DNA of 64,000 nucleotides from Comamonas testosteroni TK102 (GCF_000739375.1 NZ_CP006704.1:5518001-5582000); one strand, 5' to 3'; positions 18,103 through 26,905 are shown, numbered from the stretch's first letter. Notes: a model not told the origin generated them from the letters alone. Translations and numbers: made by a program.

Positions 18103-18792
18103 ATGAAGCTTCTAGTCATCGAAGACGAAACCAAGCTCGCCGAGTACCTGCAAAAAGGCCTGGGCGAGGAAGGCTTTGTGGTCGATGCCGCGCACAACGG
18201 CATCGACGGCCTGCACCTGGCCACGGAGCAGCCCTACGATCTCATCATTCTGGACGGCATGCTGCCCGGCATCGATGGTCTGGCCGTGCTGGCCGCCCTG
18301 CGCCAGTCGCGCCAGACGCCGGTACTCATGCTCACGGCCCGCGCCCAGGTGGAAGACCGCGTCAGAGGCCTGCAGGCAGGCGCCGACGACTATCTGGTCA
18401 AGCCTTTCGCATTTTCGGAACTGGTGGCCCGCATTCATGCGTTGCTGCGCCGCGGCCTTCAGGCCCAGGCCACGCCCGAGGCCACGGTGCTGCGCATGGC
18501 CGATCTGGAGCTGGATCTGCTGCGCCACCGCGCCACGCGTGCGGGACAGAGGCTGGACCTGACGGCCAAGGAGTTCAATCTGCTGAGCCTGCTGCTGCGG
18601 CGCCAGGGCGAGGTGCTGTCGCGCACCGAACTGGCTTCCCAGGTCTGGGACATGAACTTCGACAGCGAAACCAATGTCGTCGAGGTCGCCGTGCGCCGCC
18701 TGCGCCTCAAGCTCGACGCGCCCTTCGAGCAGCCCCTGCTGCACACGGTGCGCGGCATGGGCTATGTGCTGGAGCTGCGCCCCGAGGCCTGA
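18103..18792 (+). CDS. czcR: Heavy-metal response regulator, OmpR/PhoB family (CusR/CzcR type)
   Basis: A 229-residue two-component regulator. The receiver domain (about 1-115) has the acidic pocket E7-D8, phospho-acceptor D51 in [13 protein letters not shown], and the conserved Lys in [14 protein letters not shown]. The C-terminal winged helix (about 130-225) ends in VRRLRLKLD...[13 protein letters not shown]. It is divergent from the efflux operon and downstream of the copper-box palindrome it probably binds. Its kinase lies about 400 bp further on, beyond an opposite-strand gene, so regulator and kinase are not in a simple operon. Confidence 0.9.
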   Translation: MKLLVIEDETKLAEYLQKGLGEEGFVVDAAHNGIDGLHLATEQPYDLIILDGMLPGIDGLAVLAALRQSRQTPVLMLTARAQVEDRVRGLQAGADDYLVKPFAFSELVARIHALLRRGLQAQATPEATVLRMADLELDLLRHRATRAGQRLDLTAKEFNLLSLLLRRQGEVLSRTELASQVWDMNFDSETNVVEVAVRRLRLKLDAPFEQPLLHTVRGMGYVLELRPEA

Positions 18793-18802
18793 GCCCCGGC
18801 GC

Positions 18803-19144
18803 CTACCATTCGCGTGGGGCGATCAGCTCTTGCACATCCGCATCTGCAAATCCATAAGCCCTGGCAATGGCCTCGAAATCAGCCGCAATGCATTCACGTG
18901 CCGCCGTCTCCATCTCGCTGCCCTGCTCTTCGAACGCCTGCTGCAGATCGTTGAAGCGCTCGGTCGCCGCATGGCTCAAGCGATACAGCTGCTCCAGATT
19001 CTGCGGCTTTTGCTGATCGATCTGCAGACACAGTTCTCGCAGAATATCCTCCCCCTTGCGCACCAGCTCCTCGGGGAAATAGCTGTCCTCGTACATCTCC
19101 TGCAAGAAGGCATGGTGGTTCAGGATGGCATTGGCAGGACTCAT
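18803..19144 (-). CDS. DUF5713 family protein
   Basis: A 113-residue soluble protein of unknown function. Family hallmarks are FLQEMYEDSYFPEELVRKGE, QLYRLSHAATERFNDLQ, SEMETAARECIAADFEAIAR and a C-terminal ELIAPREW. The start at 19144 (MSPANAILNH) is preferred over an ATG 21 bp upstream because GAGGAA lies 8 bp before it. The gene runs opposite to, and between, the response regulator (stop 10 bp away) and the sensor kinase (start about 46 bp away, divergent). Nothing ties it to metal handling except position. Confidence 0.75.
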   Translation of the reverse strand: MSPANAILNHHAFLQEMYEDSYFPEELVRKGEDILRELCLQIDQQKPQNLEQLYRLSHAATERFNDLQQAFEEQGSEMETAARECIAADFEAIARAYGFADADVQELIAPREW

Positions 19145-19190
19145 GGTTTCTTCCTCCGCAAACAATCAATCGTCCAGCATAGCAGCCACC

Positions 19191-20612
19191 ATGACCACTG
19201 ATTCCACTCCTTCCTGCGCAGCCCGGATCCCGAACCTGAGCCGGCGGCTGTCACGCTCGCTGGCCCTGCAGACCATGCTGGGCCTGGGTCTGGTCTGCGT
19301 GGCCGTGTACTGGGGCAGCTGGCTGGCCCTGGCACAGCGCCAGCAGGAAAGCCTGGAGCAAAAGCAGGTCACGGTCACCCATCTTCTGCAACAGGCGCGT
19401 GCCAATCGCTCCGCCTCCAGCATGCAGCACATGCTGTCCGACTTCCTCACAGGCCACGAGGATATGTCGATCCGCGTCAGCTATACCGACGGCACGCTGC
19501 TGTTCGAGAAACTGCACCAGCCCCTCGACGATGTTCACAGCGCCCGGCGCAGCTTCAGCGTCGTGCTGCCAGCCCATGTGGATCAGCAGGAGCAGCAGGT
19601 CGTGCAGGTACTGCTGATGCTGGACCGCCGCCCCGACGATGCCCTGCTGCGCCAGCTGGCCTGGATTCTGGGCCTGGCTGCCGTCAGCGGTGCGCTGCTG
19701 GTGTCGATGTTCAGCGCCTGGCTGGTGCGCCGCGGGCTGGCGCCTCTGCATTCGCTGGTGGAGCAGACCCGGCAACTGGGTGCCAAGGATCTGAGCCGTG
19801 ACTGGCAGACCAGACTCGACGACAGCAACCAGCCCCAGGAGCTGCGTCCGCTGATTGCCCAGTTCAACGCGCTGCTGGAGCGGCTGGCCGTGGCCTACCG
19901 CCAGATGGAAGCCTTCAACGCCGATGTGGCCCATGAGCTCAACACCCCGCTGACCACGCTCATCAGCAGCTGCGAGCTGGCTCTGCGCAAGCCCCGCGAT
20001 GCGGGCGAGCTGCGCGACATCCTGGCTTCCAATCTGGAGGATCTGCAGCGCATGGCCGGCATCGTGGCGGACATGCTGTTTCTCTCTCACGCCGATCGCG
20101 GCGAAAGCGCGCACCGCATCCAGGTGGCCAGCCTGGCCAGCCTCGCGGACGAAGTGGTGGAGTACCACGAGGCCGCGCTGCAGGAGGCCGATCTGCAGGT
20201 GCGGGTGCAGGGCGATGCGCAGGCTCAGGTCGATGCGCGATTGCTGCGCCGGGCACTGTCCAATCTGCTGGGCAATGCCACGCGCTATGCCACGCCGGGC
20301 AGCTGCATAGAGATTCAGATCAGCATGCCGCAGGCCGGCCAGGTCACGCTGGCGGTGCAGAACCAGGGCCAGGCCATTGCCGCAGAACATCTGCCCAGAC
20401 TGTTTGACCGCTTCTACCGCTCGGACGCAGCCCGCAGCCAGGCCGATCGCAACCACGGCCTGGGCCTGTCCATCGTGGCCGCGATCGCGCGCATGCATGG
20501 CGGACAGGCGTTTGCGTACTCCGACCGCTCTGTCACCAGCATCGGGCTGAGCCTGCCTGCGGGCCAGGATGCACAAGCACCGGCGCCTGTTTCATCCGGC
20601 AACCGGGCGTAA
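19191..20612 (+). CDS. czcS: Heavy-metal sensor histidine kinase (CusS/CzcS type)
   Basis: A membrane sensor kinase of 473 residues from the ATG at 19191. A longer frame from 19125 is possible but would overlap the DUF5713 start. Transmembrane helix 1 is at about residues 22-44 (TMLGLGLVCVAVYWGSWLAL), a periplasmic sensor loop follows, helix 2 is near 150-172, then a HAMP domain. The H-box is FNADVAHELNTPLTTLISS and the ATPase has the N-box LLGNATRYA and the G-box NHGLGLSIVAAI. It should phosphorylate the regulator at 18103-18792 in response to periplasmic metal. Confidence 0.87.
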   Translation: MTTDSTPSCAARIPNLSRRLSRSLALQTMLGLGLVCVAVYWGSWLALAQRQQESLEQKQVTVTHLLQQARANRSASSMQHMLSDFLTGHEDMSIRVSYTDGTLLFEKLHQPLDDVHSARRSFSVVLPAHVDQQEQQVVQVLLMLDRRPDDALLRQLAWILGLAAVSGALLVSMFSAWLVRRGLAPLHSLVEQTRQLGAKDLSRDWQTRLDDSNQPQELRPLIAQFNALLERLAVAYRQMEAFNADVAHELNTPLTTLISSCELALRKPRDAGELRDILASNLEDLQRMAGIVADMLFLSHADRGESAHRIQVASLASLADEVVEYHEAALQEADLQVRVQGDAQAQVDARLLRRALSNLLGNATRYATPGSCIEIQISMPQAGQVTLAVQNQGQAIAAEHLPRLFDRFYRSDAARSQADRNHGLGLSIVAAIARMHGGQAFAYSDRSVTSIGLSLPAGQDAQAPAPVSSGNRA

Positions 20613-20711
20613 AAGCCGATGAGGCCCACACGCAGCGCCGAGCAGGGATGACATGGAGCTGCGCGGTCAGGCCGCAAGATGGCCGCCCGTGTATCGCTGA
20701 AAGGAAACACC

Positions 20712-21116
20712 ATGCATTGCTTGAGAAACGCTGCCTGCCTGGTTCTGGCCGCCAGTGCCGGTCTCGGCCTGCCCGCCCTGGCTCAAGGCCGGATTCCCGA
20801 TATGCAGCAGGCCGGCGCGCTGCGCTACAGCTGCGGCGGCATCGGCGAGGACGAATCCACGCTCATGCGCGCCGCGATGAAGGATTACCCGCTGTCGCTG
20901 CTGTTTGCGCAAAAGGACGGCGCCTATCTGGCCAATGTGGCGGTCGAGGTCAGCTCCGGCAAGGACAGCAGCCGCTTCACGGCCAACGGCCCGGTCTGCC
21001 TGGTACAGCTGCCTGCCGGCAGCTACAAGATCACCGCCACCACCAGGGAGGGCGTAAGCAAGACCCAGGCGGCAGAGATCGGCAAGGGCCCGCATCAGCT
21101 GGACTTCCGCTACTAG
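20712..21116 (+). CDS. Secreted protein with carboxypeptidase regulatory-like fold
   Basis: A 134-residue exported protein. The signal peptide spans about residues 1-25 (ends GLPALAQ). The mature part shows YSCGGIGEDESTLMRAAMKD, then a beta-sandwich pattern, PLSLLFAQKDGAYLANVAVEV and VCLVQLPAGSYKITATTREG, as in carboxypeptidase regulatory-like domains. The start at 20712 is set by AAAGGA 7 bp upstream. It follows the sensor kinase by 99 bp on the same strand. The function is unknown; a link with the metal system is possible but unsupported. Confidence 0.65.
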   Translation: MHCLRNAACLVLAASAGLGLPALAQGRIPDMQQAGALRYSCGGIGEDESTLMRAAMKDYPLSLLFAQKDGAYLANVAVEVSSGKDSSRFTANGPVCLVQLPAGSYKITATTREGVSKTQAAEIGKGPHQLDFRY

Positions 21117-21206
21117 CGGCAAGCCGGCGGCAATGCCCCGGGGCCGTCCAGGGGAGATGCGCACGGTCGCGCTCCGCAAGGCCAGGCAATGAGGACAATA
21201 AGCGCC

Positions 21207-21638
21207 ATGTCCCAAGATCAAGACGCATCCACCTATCAGGCCCATCTGCAGGCCGGCAACGCGCTGGTGCAGCAGGCCCAGAAGATTGCCACACAGGACT
21301 TCGAGCAGGCCCGCGCATTCTGGCAGGCCGCCGGCAAGGAGTTCTATCTGGCGCACAAGGCCGACATGAACGAGCCGGAAGCCGCCTTTCGTCTGGCACA
21401 GGCCTGGATGGCCGAGGCCCATGCCTTGCAGAAGGAAGAAAACCGCAGCGCATTGCTGATGTGGGCCAACGCCGCAGCGCAATGCGAGCTGGCCTTTGAC
21501 CTGGAGCCCGAAAATGGCCGCATCGCCATGACTGCCGCCAGCTGCCATCTGTTCGCAGGCCAGGCCGATGCCGCCAAGGCCTGGCAGTTGATTGGCAAGC
21601 AGCTGCTGCCGCCCGAGCCTTCGGAGCCCGCTGCCTGA
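21207..21638 (+). CDS. Conserved hypothetical protein, TPR-like helices
   Basis: A 143-residue soluble, helix-rich protein (MSQDQDASTYQAHLQAGNALV). Ala- and Gln-rich helical pairs (FEQARAFWQAAGKEFYLAHK, ALLMWANAAAQCELAFDLEP, GQADAAKAWQLIGKQ) recall tetratricopeptide repeats, but no confident family is named. An in-frame ATG 18 bp upstream (21189) is an alternative start. It ends at a large palindromic repeat that also marks the end of the convergent iron-binding-protein gene. Confidence 0.55.
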   Translation: MSQDQDASTYQAHLQAGNALVQQAQKIATQDFEQARAFWQAAGKEFYLAHKADMNEPEAAFRLAQAWMAEAHALQKEENRSALLMWANAAAQCELAFDLEPENGRIAMTAASCHLFAGQADAAKAWQLIGKQLLPPEPSEPAA

Positions 21639-21740
21639 TACTTTTGATAGCTTGCTGCGCATGAAAACAAAGGGTTTCAATGCTTTTATGCATTGAAACC
21701 CTTTGTTTATTGGCCAAAGCAGCTATTAAATTGATGCTCT
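21638..21740. repeat. Large AT-rich palindromic repeat (family 2, copy R1)
   Basis: The core is a perfect 19-bp stem (21665-21683 with 21690-21708) around a 6-nt loop, nested inside outer arms GATAGCTTGCTGCGC (from 21646) and GCAGCTATTAAA (to 21730). It lies between two convergent genes and could terminate transcription from both sides. The core AGGGTTTCAA-TGCTTT is shared with 27037-27053, and the overall plan with 33701-33795 inside the acyl-CoA carboxylase gene. Confidence 0.8.
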
Positions 21741-21750
21741 CTCAAAAAGC

Positions 21751-22719
21751 CTAGCGTTCGAGCGCGGCGCGAATCTGCTGCGCATTGGCCTGCATGGCCT
21801 GGGGGCCGCTGCTGCCCAGCAAATACCAAAGCTGCGGATCGACAAACACCAGTTGCTGCTTGCGGCCTGCACGGGTGTTTTTGATGGTGTCGTTGTCGAA
21901 CAGCTCACGCGACGGCACGACCGGCTTGCCGTCCTTGTCCTTGGTGCTGCCCGTGCCCGCATTGCGGTCGATCACGAACAGCCATTCGGGGTCAATCCTG
22001 GCGATATCTTCCATCTTCAGCGCAATGCCGCGCGCCTGCGCCGGATCTGCGGGCAGGGCAGGCTTGATGCCCAGCACGTCATGCAGCAGACCGAAGCGCG
22101 AACCCGGCGTCTGTCCGCTCATATTCCGGTTGACGGCCAGCACCAGCAGGCCTGGCGCGGCCTTGGCCGCGGCAGCGCGGGTGGCGTCCACGTCGCTGCG
22201 CACCTGCTGCATGAGCTGCGCGCCCTGCACCTGCTTGCCCCACAGGCTGGCCAGTGCGGTCACATTGCGCTGCATATCGCCCAGCAAGTCATGACCCGAG
22301 GTGCTCAGGTCCAGCGTGGGCGCGATACGGCTCAGCGTTTCGTATTTGCCGGCCGAGCGGCCGGCCACCACGATCAGATCGGGGCGGATGCGGCTCAGCG
22401 CCTCGTAGTCCGGCTCGAACAGCGAGCCCGCCACCTGGTAACGGGCATCGGCATAGCTGGCCAGATAGGTGGGGAAATGGGCCCTGGGCACGCCCGTCAC
22501 CGGCAGCTTGAGCGCCTGCATGGTGTCCAGCGAAGCCAGGTCGTACACCACCACGCGCCGGGGAGCCTGGGGCAGCTCGGTCACGCCCCGGGCATGCTGG
22601 ACCTGGATTCGGGCGGGCAGGGTCGCAGACGACAGGGCCTGCGGCGTTTGCGCCCAGGCGGCGCCGGCCATCATCAGCAGGGCCACGGTGGTGGCGCGAC
22701 GGCTGGTTAGTGGTTGCAT
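21751..22719 (-). CDS. Iron-siderophore ABC transporter substrate-binding protein, FatB/CeuE-like
   Basis: A 322-residue periplasmic binding protein. The signal peptide is at about residues 1-23 (ends AGAAWA). The class III binding-protein start RVVVYDLASLDTMQALKLPV is followed by PDYEALSRIRPDLIVVAGRS and APTLDLS, as in FatB, YclQ and CeuE, which bind ferric siderophores. It follows the TonB receptor gene by 81 bp on the same strand and should receive the ferric complex delivered by that receptor. No permease or ATPase genes are adjacent; they would be elsewhere. Confidence 0.85.
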   Translation of the reverse strand: MQPLTSRRATTVALLMMAGAAWAQTPQALSSATLPARIQVQHARGVTELPQAPRRVVVYDLASLDTMQALKLPVTGVPRAHFPTYLASYADARYQVAGSLFEPDYEALSRIRPDLIVVAGRSAGKYETLSRIAPTLDLSTSGHDLLGDMQRNVTALASLWGKQVQGAQLMQQVRSDVDATRAAAAKAAPGLLVLAVNRNMSGQTPGSRFGLLHDVLGIKPALPADPAQARGIALKMEDIARIDPEWLFVIDRNAGTGSTKDKDGKPVVPSRELFDNDTIKNTRAGRKQQLVFVDPQLWYLLGSSGPQAMQANAQQIRAALER

Positions 22720-22755
22720 GAAGTACCTTGAAAAGCGGAGACAGAGGAAAGACCG

Positions 22756-22789
22756 GCAGCCCTTGCCGCGGATTGCGGCAACGGGCTGC
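22756..22789 (-). promoter_or_regulatory. Strong hairpin between TonB receptor and binding-protein genes
   Basis: A 14-bp stem with a single bulge (arms from 22756 and to 22789, TTGCCGC/GCGGCAA at the top, 5-nt loop) sits in the 81-bp intercistronic gap. No T-run follows on the minus strand. It is better read as an mRNA-processing or stability element, or a partial terminator that lowers the second gene, than as an operon end. Confidence 0.55.
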
Positions 22790-22800
22790 GATGACCAGGA

Positions 22801-24822
22801 TCAGAACTTGACGTTCATGCCCAGCCAGTAGCGGCGGCCATCAAGCACGGTGTCGTAATTGACGCCGTCATAGATGACCTGCTTGTCCATCAGGTTGTAG
22901 ATGCCCGCGTACAGCGTGACAGTCTTGTTGAGCTTGTAGGAGCCGCCCAAATCCAGCATGGTGTAGCTCTTCTGGGTGAAGCTGCCCGAGGACGCTCCGC
23001 CCGTGGGGGCGCTTTCCTCGCCGCGGTAGGAAGCCTTGAGCCAGCCGTTGAGCTGGGCCGTGGGGCTCCAGTCCAGCGAGACATTGAACAGATGGCGTGG
23101 CAGCTGGTTCAGCGGCATGCCGGCAAACTCGCCGCTCTTTTGCTCGGATTTGGTGAAGGTGTAGTTGGTCTTCAGGCGCAGCGCCCGGCTCAGCTGGGTG
23201 CCCAGCGAAGCCTCCAGGCCGCGCGTGATGGCGTTGTCCACATTGATGTTCGTGGTGGGCACGCGGCCCGAGCTGTTGAGCGGGCCGCAGCTGGGGCAGG
23301 CCACGCGGGTGATCTTGTCCTCGAACTTGTTGTCGAACACCGTCAGCCCTGCCGTGGTGCCGGCGCCGCTGTCGTAGAGCACGCCGATTTCCTTGGTCAG
23401 CGAGGTTTCGGGCTTCAGGTCGGGGTTGCCGTAGATATTGCCGCCACGGCTGCTCTGACCCCAGTCACCCACGGTCTGACGCAGCGACGGCGCACGAAAG
23501 CCCGTGGAGACACCGCCCTTGACCGTCCACTGCGGGGCCAGATTCCACACGCCATACAGGCGCGGGCTGACCTGGCCGCCGGCCTGGCTGTCATGGTCGT
23601 AGCGCAGGCCGCCGGTCAGTGCGAAGTCCTTGAGCAGACGCCATTCGTCCTCGGCAAACACGGCCCACTGGCTGCGGTTGATGTGGGTGCGGCTGGCATT
23701 GGGCAAGGTGTTGGTGGTGGTGTCCGTCAGGTCCTGCTCGTTGTAGCTCACGCCCGTGGTCATCAGATGGCTGGCCCCCAGCGGCGCCACCCAGCTGCTG
23801 TTGAAGACCGTGTTCTTGATGGTCATGTCGCGCGACAGATTGCGCGTCTTCTCCTGCTGCAGATAGGTGTCCGAAGATGCCCAGCCCCAGCGTCCCTTGT
23901 GCTGCAGCGAGAAGTTGTCGCGCTCGAATTGGCGGTCGCTGAGTGCAGCCGTGGCCGCCAGCGTCTTGCCCGGCGTCGAGGTGTAGTGCTGCTTGCCCGT
24001 GCCCAGCTCGGCAATGATGTCGTGGTCCTTGTTGGGCGTCAGCGCCAGCTTGACGTTGAGCGCGCGGTTGTCGTAGTCGTTGTAGCCGTTGAGGATGTTG
24101 TCCTCGCCGCGCTTGTTGTAGTTGCCGTAGATGCTCAGGCCCAGCAGATCGGTCTGTACGGGGCCGGACAGATAGAAATTGCTCTGGTAGATATTGCCCG
24201 AGGACGAGCGCTCCTGCAGCGTGGCTTCGGTGCGGATGGAGCCCATCCACTCTTTGGCCACCTTGCGCGTGATGATGTTGATCACGCCGCCCATGGCGTC
24301 CGAGCCGTAGAGCGAGGACATGGGGCCGCGCACCACCTCGATGCGCTCGATCGCCTCCAGCGGCGGCACCCAGCTCTGGTCGGTGCCGGTGGAGCCGTTG
24401 GCCTGCGTTTCGCGGGTATTGGTGCGCTTGCCGTCCACCAGGATCAGGGTGTAGTTCACGCCCATGCCGCGCAGGCTGATGTCGTTGGAATTGTTGTCCG
24501 AAGGCACCAGATTCACGCCGGGCACATCGCGCAGCGCATCATGCAGATTGTTGTAGCTGCCTTTTTCCAGCTCTTCGCGCGTGATGACGGAAATCGATGC
24601 CGGCGCATCCTTGATCTCCTGCTCGAAGCCCGAGGCCGTCACCACCACCGTCTCCAGCGATTTTTCCTGCGCCGCTGTCAGCCCGTGGGTCAGCAGGCCG
24701 GCAGCCGCCAGCGCCATGCCCAGCATGGGGCGCAGCGACCGGCGGACGGTGATCAGAGGACGGGAAGATGAAGAGGCGCAGGCCGTGGCGAAGCCTGCAG
24801 CAGCGGCTGCATGAATTTGCAT
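22801..24822 (-). CDS. TonB-dependent outer-membrane receptor (FepA/CirA-like)
   Basis: A 673-residue siderophore receptor. The start MQIHAAAAAGFATACASSSS at 24822 precedes a long signal region ending near LTAAQ (residue about 52). The TonB box is ETVVVTA, the plug begins EIKDAPASISVITREEL with DALRDVPGVNL and VRGPMSSLYGSDAMGGVIN, and the barrel ends in YWLGMNVKF with a terminal Phe. The length and plug motifs match catecholate-type receptors. A Fur box about 230 bp upstream indicates iron repression. The frame continues 58 residues upstream of 24822 but that part has no receptor features. Confidence 0.88.
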   Translation of the reverse strand: MQIHAAAAAGFATACASSSSRPLITVRRSLRPMLGMALAAAGLLTHGLTAAQEKSLETVVVTASGFEQEIKDAPASISVITREELEKGSYNNLHDALRDVPGVNLVPSDNNSNDISLRGMGVNYTLILVDGKRTNTRETQANGSTGTDQSWVPPLEAIERIEVVRGPMSSLYGSDAMGGVINIITRKVAKEWMGSIRTEATLQERSSSGNIYQSNFYLSGPVQTDLLGLSIYGNYNKRGEDNILNGYNDYDNRALNVKLALTPNKDHDIIAELGTGKQHYTSTPGKTLAATAALSDRQFERDNFSLQHKGRWGWASSDTYLQQEKTRNLSRDMTIKNTVFNSSWVAPLGASHLMTTGVSYNEQDLTDTTTNTLPNASRTHINRSQWAVFAEDEWRLLKDFALTGGLRYDHDSQAGGQVSPRLYGVWNLAPQWTVKGGVSTGFRAPSLRQTVGDWGQSSRGGNIYGNPDLKPETSLTKEIGVLYDSGAGTTAGLTVFDNKFEDKITRVACPSCGPLNSSGRVPTTNINVDNAITRGLEASLGTQLSRALRLKTNYTFTKSEQKSGEFAGMPLNQLPRHLFNVSLDWSPTAQLNGWLKASYRGEESAPTGGASSGSFTQKSYTMLDLGGSYKLNKTVTLYAGIYNLMDKQVIYDGVNYDTVLDGRRYWLGMNVKF

Positions 24823-25181
24823 GATGAGTTCGGAAAAAAAGGCACATCGACCAGGCAAGGCTGCGCCCCATGGCCAGGGCCACGGAAAGCAGGTACCGGT
24901 CAGCGAAGCATTCGCGCTGTTGGAGTGATGAAGAAGGCAATCACGATCTGCGCAGAGATCGTCCTGGCTACACCATGCGGCGGGGCATGGCGGCATGCGG
25001 CCATTCGATGGGCATGCCTGGCTGAGTCAAAGATTGCAGCAAGGTCTTCTTGTTGCGAATAATTCTCATTGTAACCACAACCAACAGGCCTTCCAAAGAA
25101 TTTTTACTGTTAAGTACTTTGGCATGACCTCAAACCAGCATCGCCCGGCAGCGGCATGCGCGGTCTGGTCGTGAAAAGGCT
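24823..25181. other. Intergenic region upstream of the TonB receptor
   Basis: A 359-bp gap between the receptor start and the DUF445 stop codon (both genes on the minus strand). It holds a Fur box at 25052-25070 and an AT-rich stretch to about 25120 that probably contains the receptor promoter. The remainder, nearer the receptor, would be a leader of roughly 200 nt. I see no gene or riboswitch that I can name. Confidence 0.5.
25052..25070. promoter_or_regulatory. Fur box
   Basis: GTTGCGAAT-A-ATTCTCATT matches the 19-bp palindrome AATGAGAAT-N-ATTCTCATT at 15 of 18 positions, with the right half perfect. It sits upstream of the TonB receptor and FatB-like genes and fits iron-dependent repression of that pair. 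Confidence 0.75.
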
Positions 25182-26507
25182 TTAGCCCAGCCAGGCCAGC
25201 ATGCTGCGCCACAGGGCAGCGGCATGCGAGATCAGAAACAGCAGCAAGCCGATGGCCCCGCCCACCAGCGTGCCGTTGATGCGTATGTACTGCAGGTCCT
25301 TGCCGATATGCGCCTCGATCAGCGTGGCCAGCTGCCCGGCATCCCAGCGCTGCACCGTGTCGGCAATATGGCGGGCGATGAACTGCGAGACATCGGGCGC
25401 CAGCGTCGTCGCCCAGCGCTTGAGGCGCTCGTTCATGGAGCTGCGCAGTGCCTCGTCATGCGCCAGCGCCTGGCCCAGCCAGCGCCCCATCACGGCGGCG
25501 CGGCGCGCCATGGCCGAATTCTCGTCGGCCAGATCGCGCTCCAGCCGTGCGCGCCAGCCGGTCCATAGCTCGCGCAGGTAGACGGCCAGCTTCTCGTCAT
25601 GCAGCAGATAGTTGCGCAGCTTTTCCACACGCTCGGCGTAGACGGGATCGTTCTGCAGCCCGTCGATCAGGCGCTGTATCGAGTTGTCGAACGCCTGGCG
25701 CAAACGGTGGCCGGGGTTCTGGGCCACGTCCTGCAGCAGGCTGTCCAGAGCGCTGGCAATCACGCTGGCGCCCTTGTCGCTGAGCCAGTCCGTGGGCAGC
25801 ATTTTTTCCTTGATCGGGTGCTCTCGCTTGAGCCAGACCACGATGGTCTGCGCGATCATCACATGGGTCTGCTCCTGGCGCAGCACGCGGCTGATGCGCG
25901 CCAGCACATCGTCCAGCACCTCCTGGTGGCGCCCGCCCGCCGTCAGCCCCGACAGCAGCGATGCCGCCGCACGCGACAGATCCACATGCTGCATTACGGC
26001 CTTGAGCGACTGGGTCAGAAACTTCTCGACCTGCTTGTCCTGCACCATCTCCAGCGCGGCCAGTGCCAGCCGCGCCACCTGCCTGCCCAGCAGTTGGCTG
26101 TTGGCGGGAGCCGTCAGCCAGTCGGCCAGCGCCTGGGCCGGATTGTTGCGCTCGATCAGCGCCACCAGCGAAGGCGCGTCCAGAAACTTGTCGCGCACGA
26201 AAGTGGCCAGGTTGTTCCCTATGCGATCCTTGTTGCGCGGGATGATGGCCGTGTGCCGCCCCACCAGCGGCAGCGGAATGTGGCGAAACAGCGCCGAGAC
26301 CGCAAACCAGTCGGCCAGCGCCCCCACCATGGCGGCCTCGCAGATGGCCCGCAGGCACACCAGCCACAGCGGCACGGCCTGGCCCTCCAGTCCCCAGCGC
26401 GAGCCCGCCAGCGCCGTGGCGATGAAGCCGGCCGTCACCAGCAGCAGCAAAATCAGCGGCAGCCGCTTGGCGCGCTGCAGGGACAGGCGTTGTTCTTCGG
26501 TGAGCAT
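25182..26507 (-). CDS. DUF445 family inner-membrane protein (YjiN-like)
   Basis: A 441-residue protein. The start MLTEEQRLSLQRAKRLPLIL leads straight into a transmembrane helix (about residues 15-35), with a second near 45-70, family motif EAAMVGALADWFAVSALFRH, a long charged and probably coiled central part, and a C-terminal helix (about 415-437). Both ends are thus in the membrane with a large soluble domain between. The start at 26507 is preferred to 26585 because the extra 26 residues lack the family pattern. The function is unknown. Confidence 0.8.
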   Translation of the reverse strand: MLTEEQRLSLQRAKRLPLILLLLVTAGFIATALAGSRWGLEGQAVPLWLVCLRAICEAAMVGALADWFAVSALFRHIPLPLVGRHTAIIPRNKDRIGNNLATFVRDKFLDAPSLVALIERNNPAQALADWLTAPANSQLLGRQVARLALAALEMVQDKQVEKFLTQSLKAVMQHVDLSRAAASLLSGLTAGGRHQEVLDDVLARISRVLRQEQTHVMIAQTIVVWLKREHPIKEKMLPTDWLSDKGASVIASALDSLLQDVAQNPGHRLRQAFDNSIQRLIDGLQNDPVYAERVEKLRNYLLHDEKLAVYLRELWTGWRARLERDLADENSAMARRAAVMGRWLGQALAHDEALRSSMNERLKRWATTLAPDVSQFIARHIADTVQRWDAGQLATLIEAHIGKDLQYIRINGTLVGGAIGLLLFLISHAAALWRSMLAWLG

Positions 26508-26659
26508 GGCGCAAGCATAGGCGAGTCGGGCCGGCTCGCCTATGCCTGCGGCCCCGATGGCCGCGCATGGCCTGCGCTGCGCCATTGCAGCGACAGGCGG
26601 CAGGCTTTTGCAATTGCACCGAAAATAGCGCTCCTGTATTCCCTGACTCTCGAGAAATC

Positions 26660-26905
26660 ATGACCGAAGCCACCCGCCCCGAACTGCCCGACCATCTGTC
26701 CGTTGACCCTCGCAGCCCCCACCATGTGGCCGCCGTGTTCGAGCACGATATCGGCATCCGCTTCAACGGCAAGGATCGCTTCGACGTCGAGGAATACTGC
26801 GTCAGCGAAGGCTGGGTCAAGGTGCCCGCCGGCAAGACCCTGGACCGCAAGGGCAAGCCCCTGCTGATCAAGCTCAAGGGCACGGTCGAAGCGTATTACC
26901 GTTGA
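26660..26905 (+). CDS. DUF3297 family small protein
   Basis: An 81-residue soluble protein (MTEATRPELPDHLSVDPRSP). The conserved core reads HHVAAVFEHDIGIRFNGKDR, VEEYCVSEGWVKVPAGKTLD and GKPLLIKLKGTVEAYY, typical of DUF3297. The start at 26660 follows CGAGAAATC. The function is unknown. It diverges from the DUF445 gene and is followed by two repeat elements before hmp. Confidence 0.8.
   Translation: MTEATRPELPDHLSVDPRSPHHVAAVFEHDIGIRFNGKDRFDVEEYCVSEGWVKVPAGKTLDRKGKPLLIKLKGTVEAYYR

Noticed and set aside
16686..18857. 723-codon plus-strand frame opposite czcC and running through czcR
   Set aside because: It overlaps a clear response regulator in another frame on the same strand and has no recognisable domain.
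24823..24996. N-terminal extension of the TonB receptor frame to 24996
   Set aside because: The extra 58 residues are Cys/Trp/Pro-rich and precede a normal signal-bearing start at 24822.
24811..25062. Plus-strand 83-codon frame upstream of the TonB receptor
   Set aside because: It has no ribosome site or family features and ends in the Fur box region; it is probably chance in the promoter and leader.
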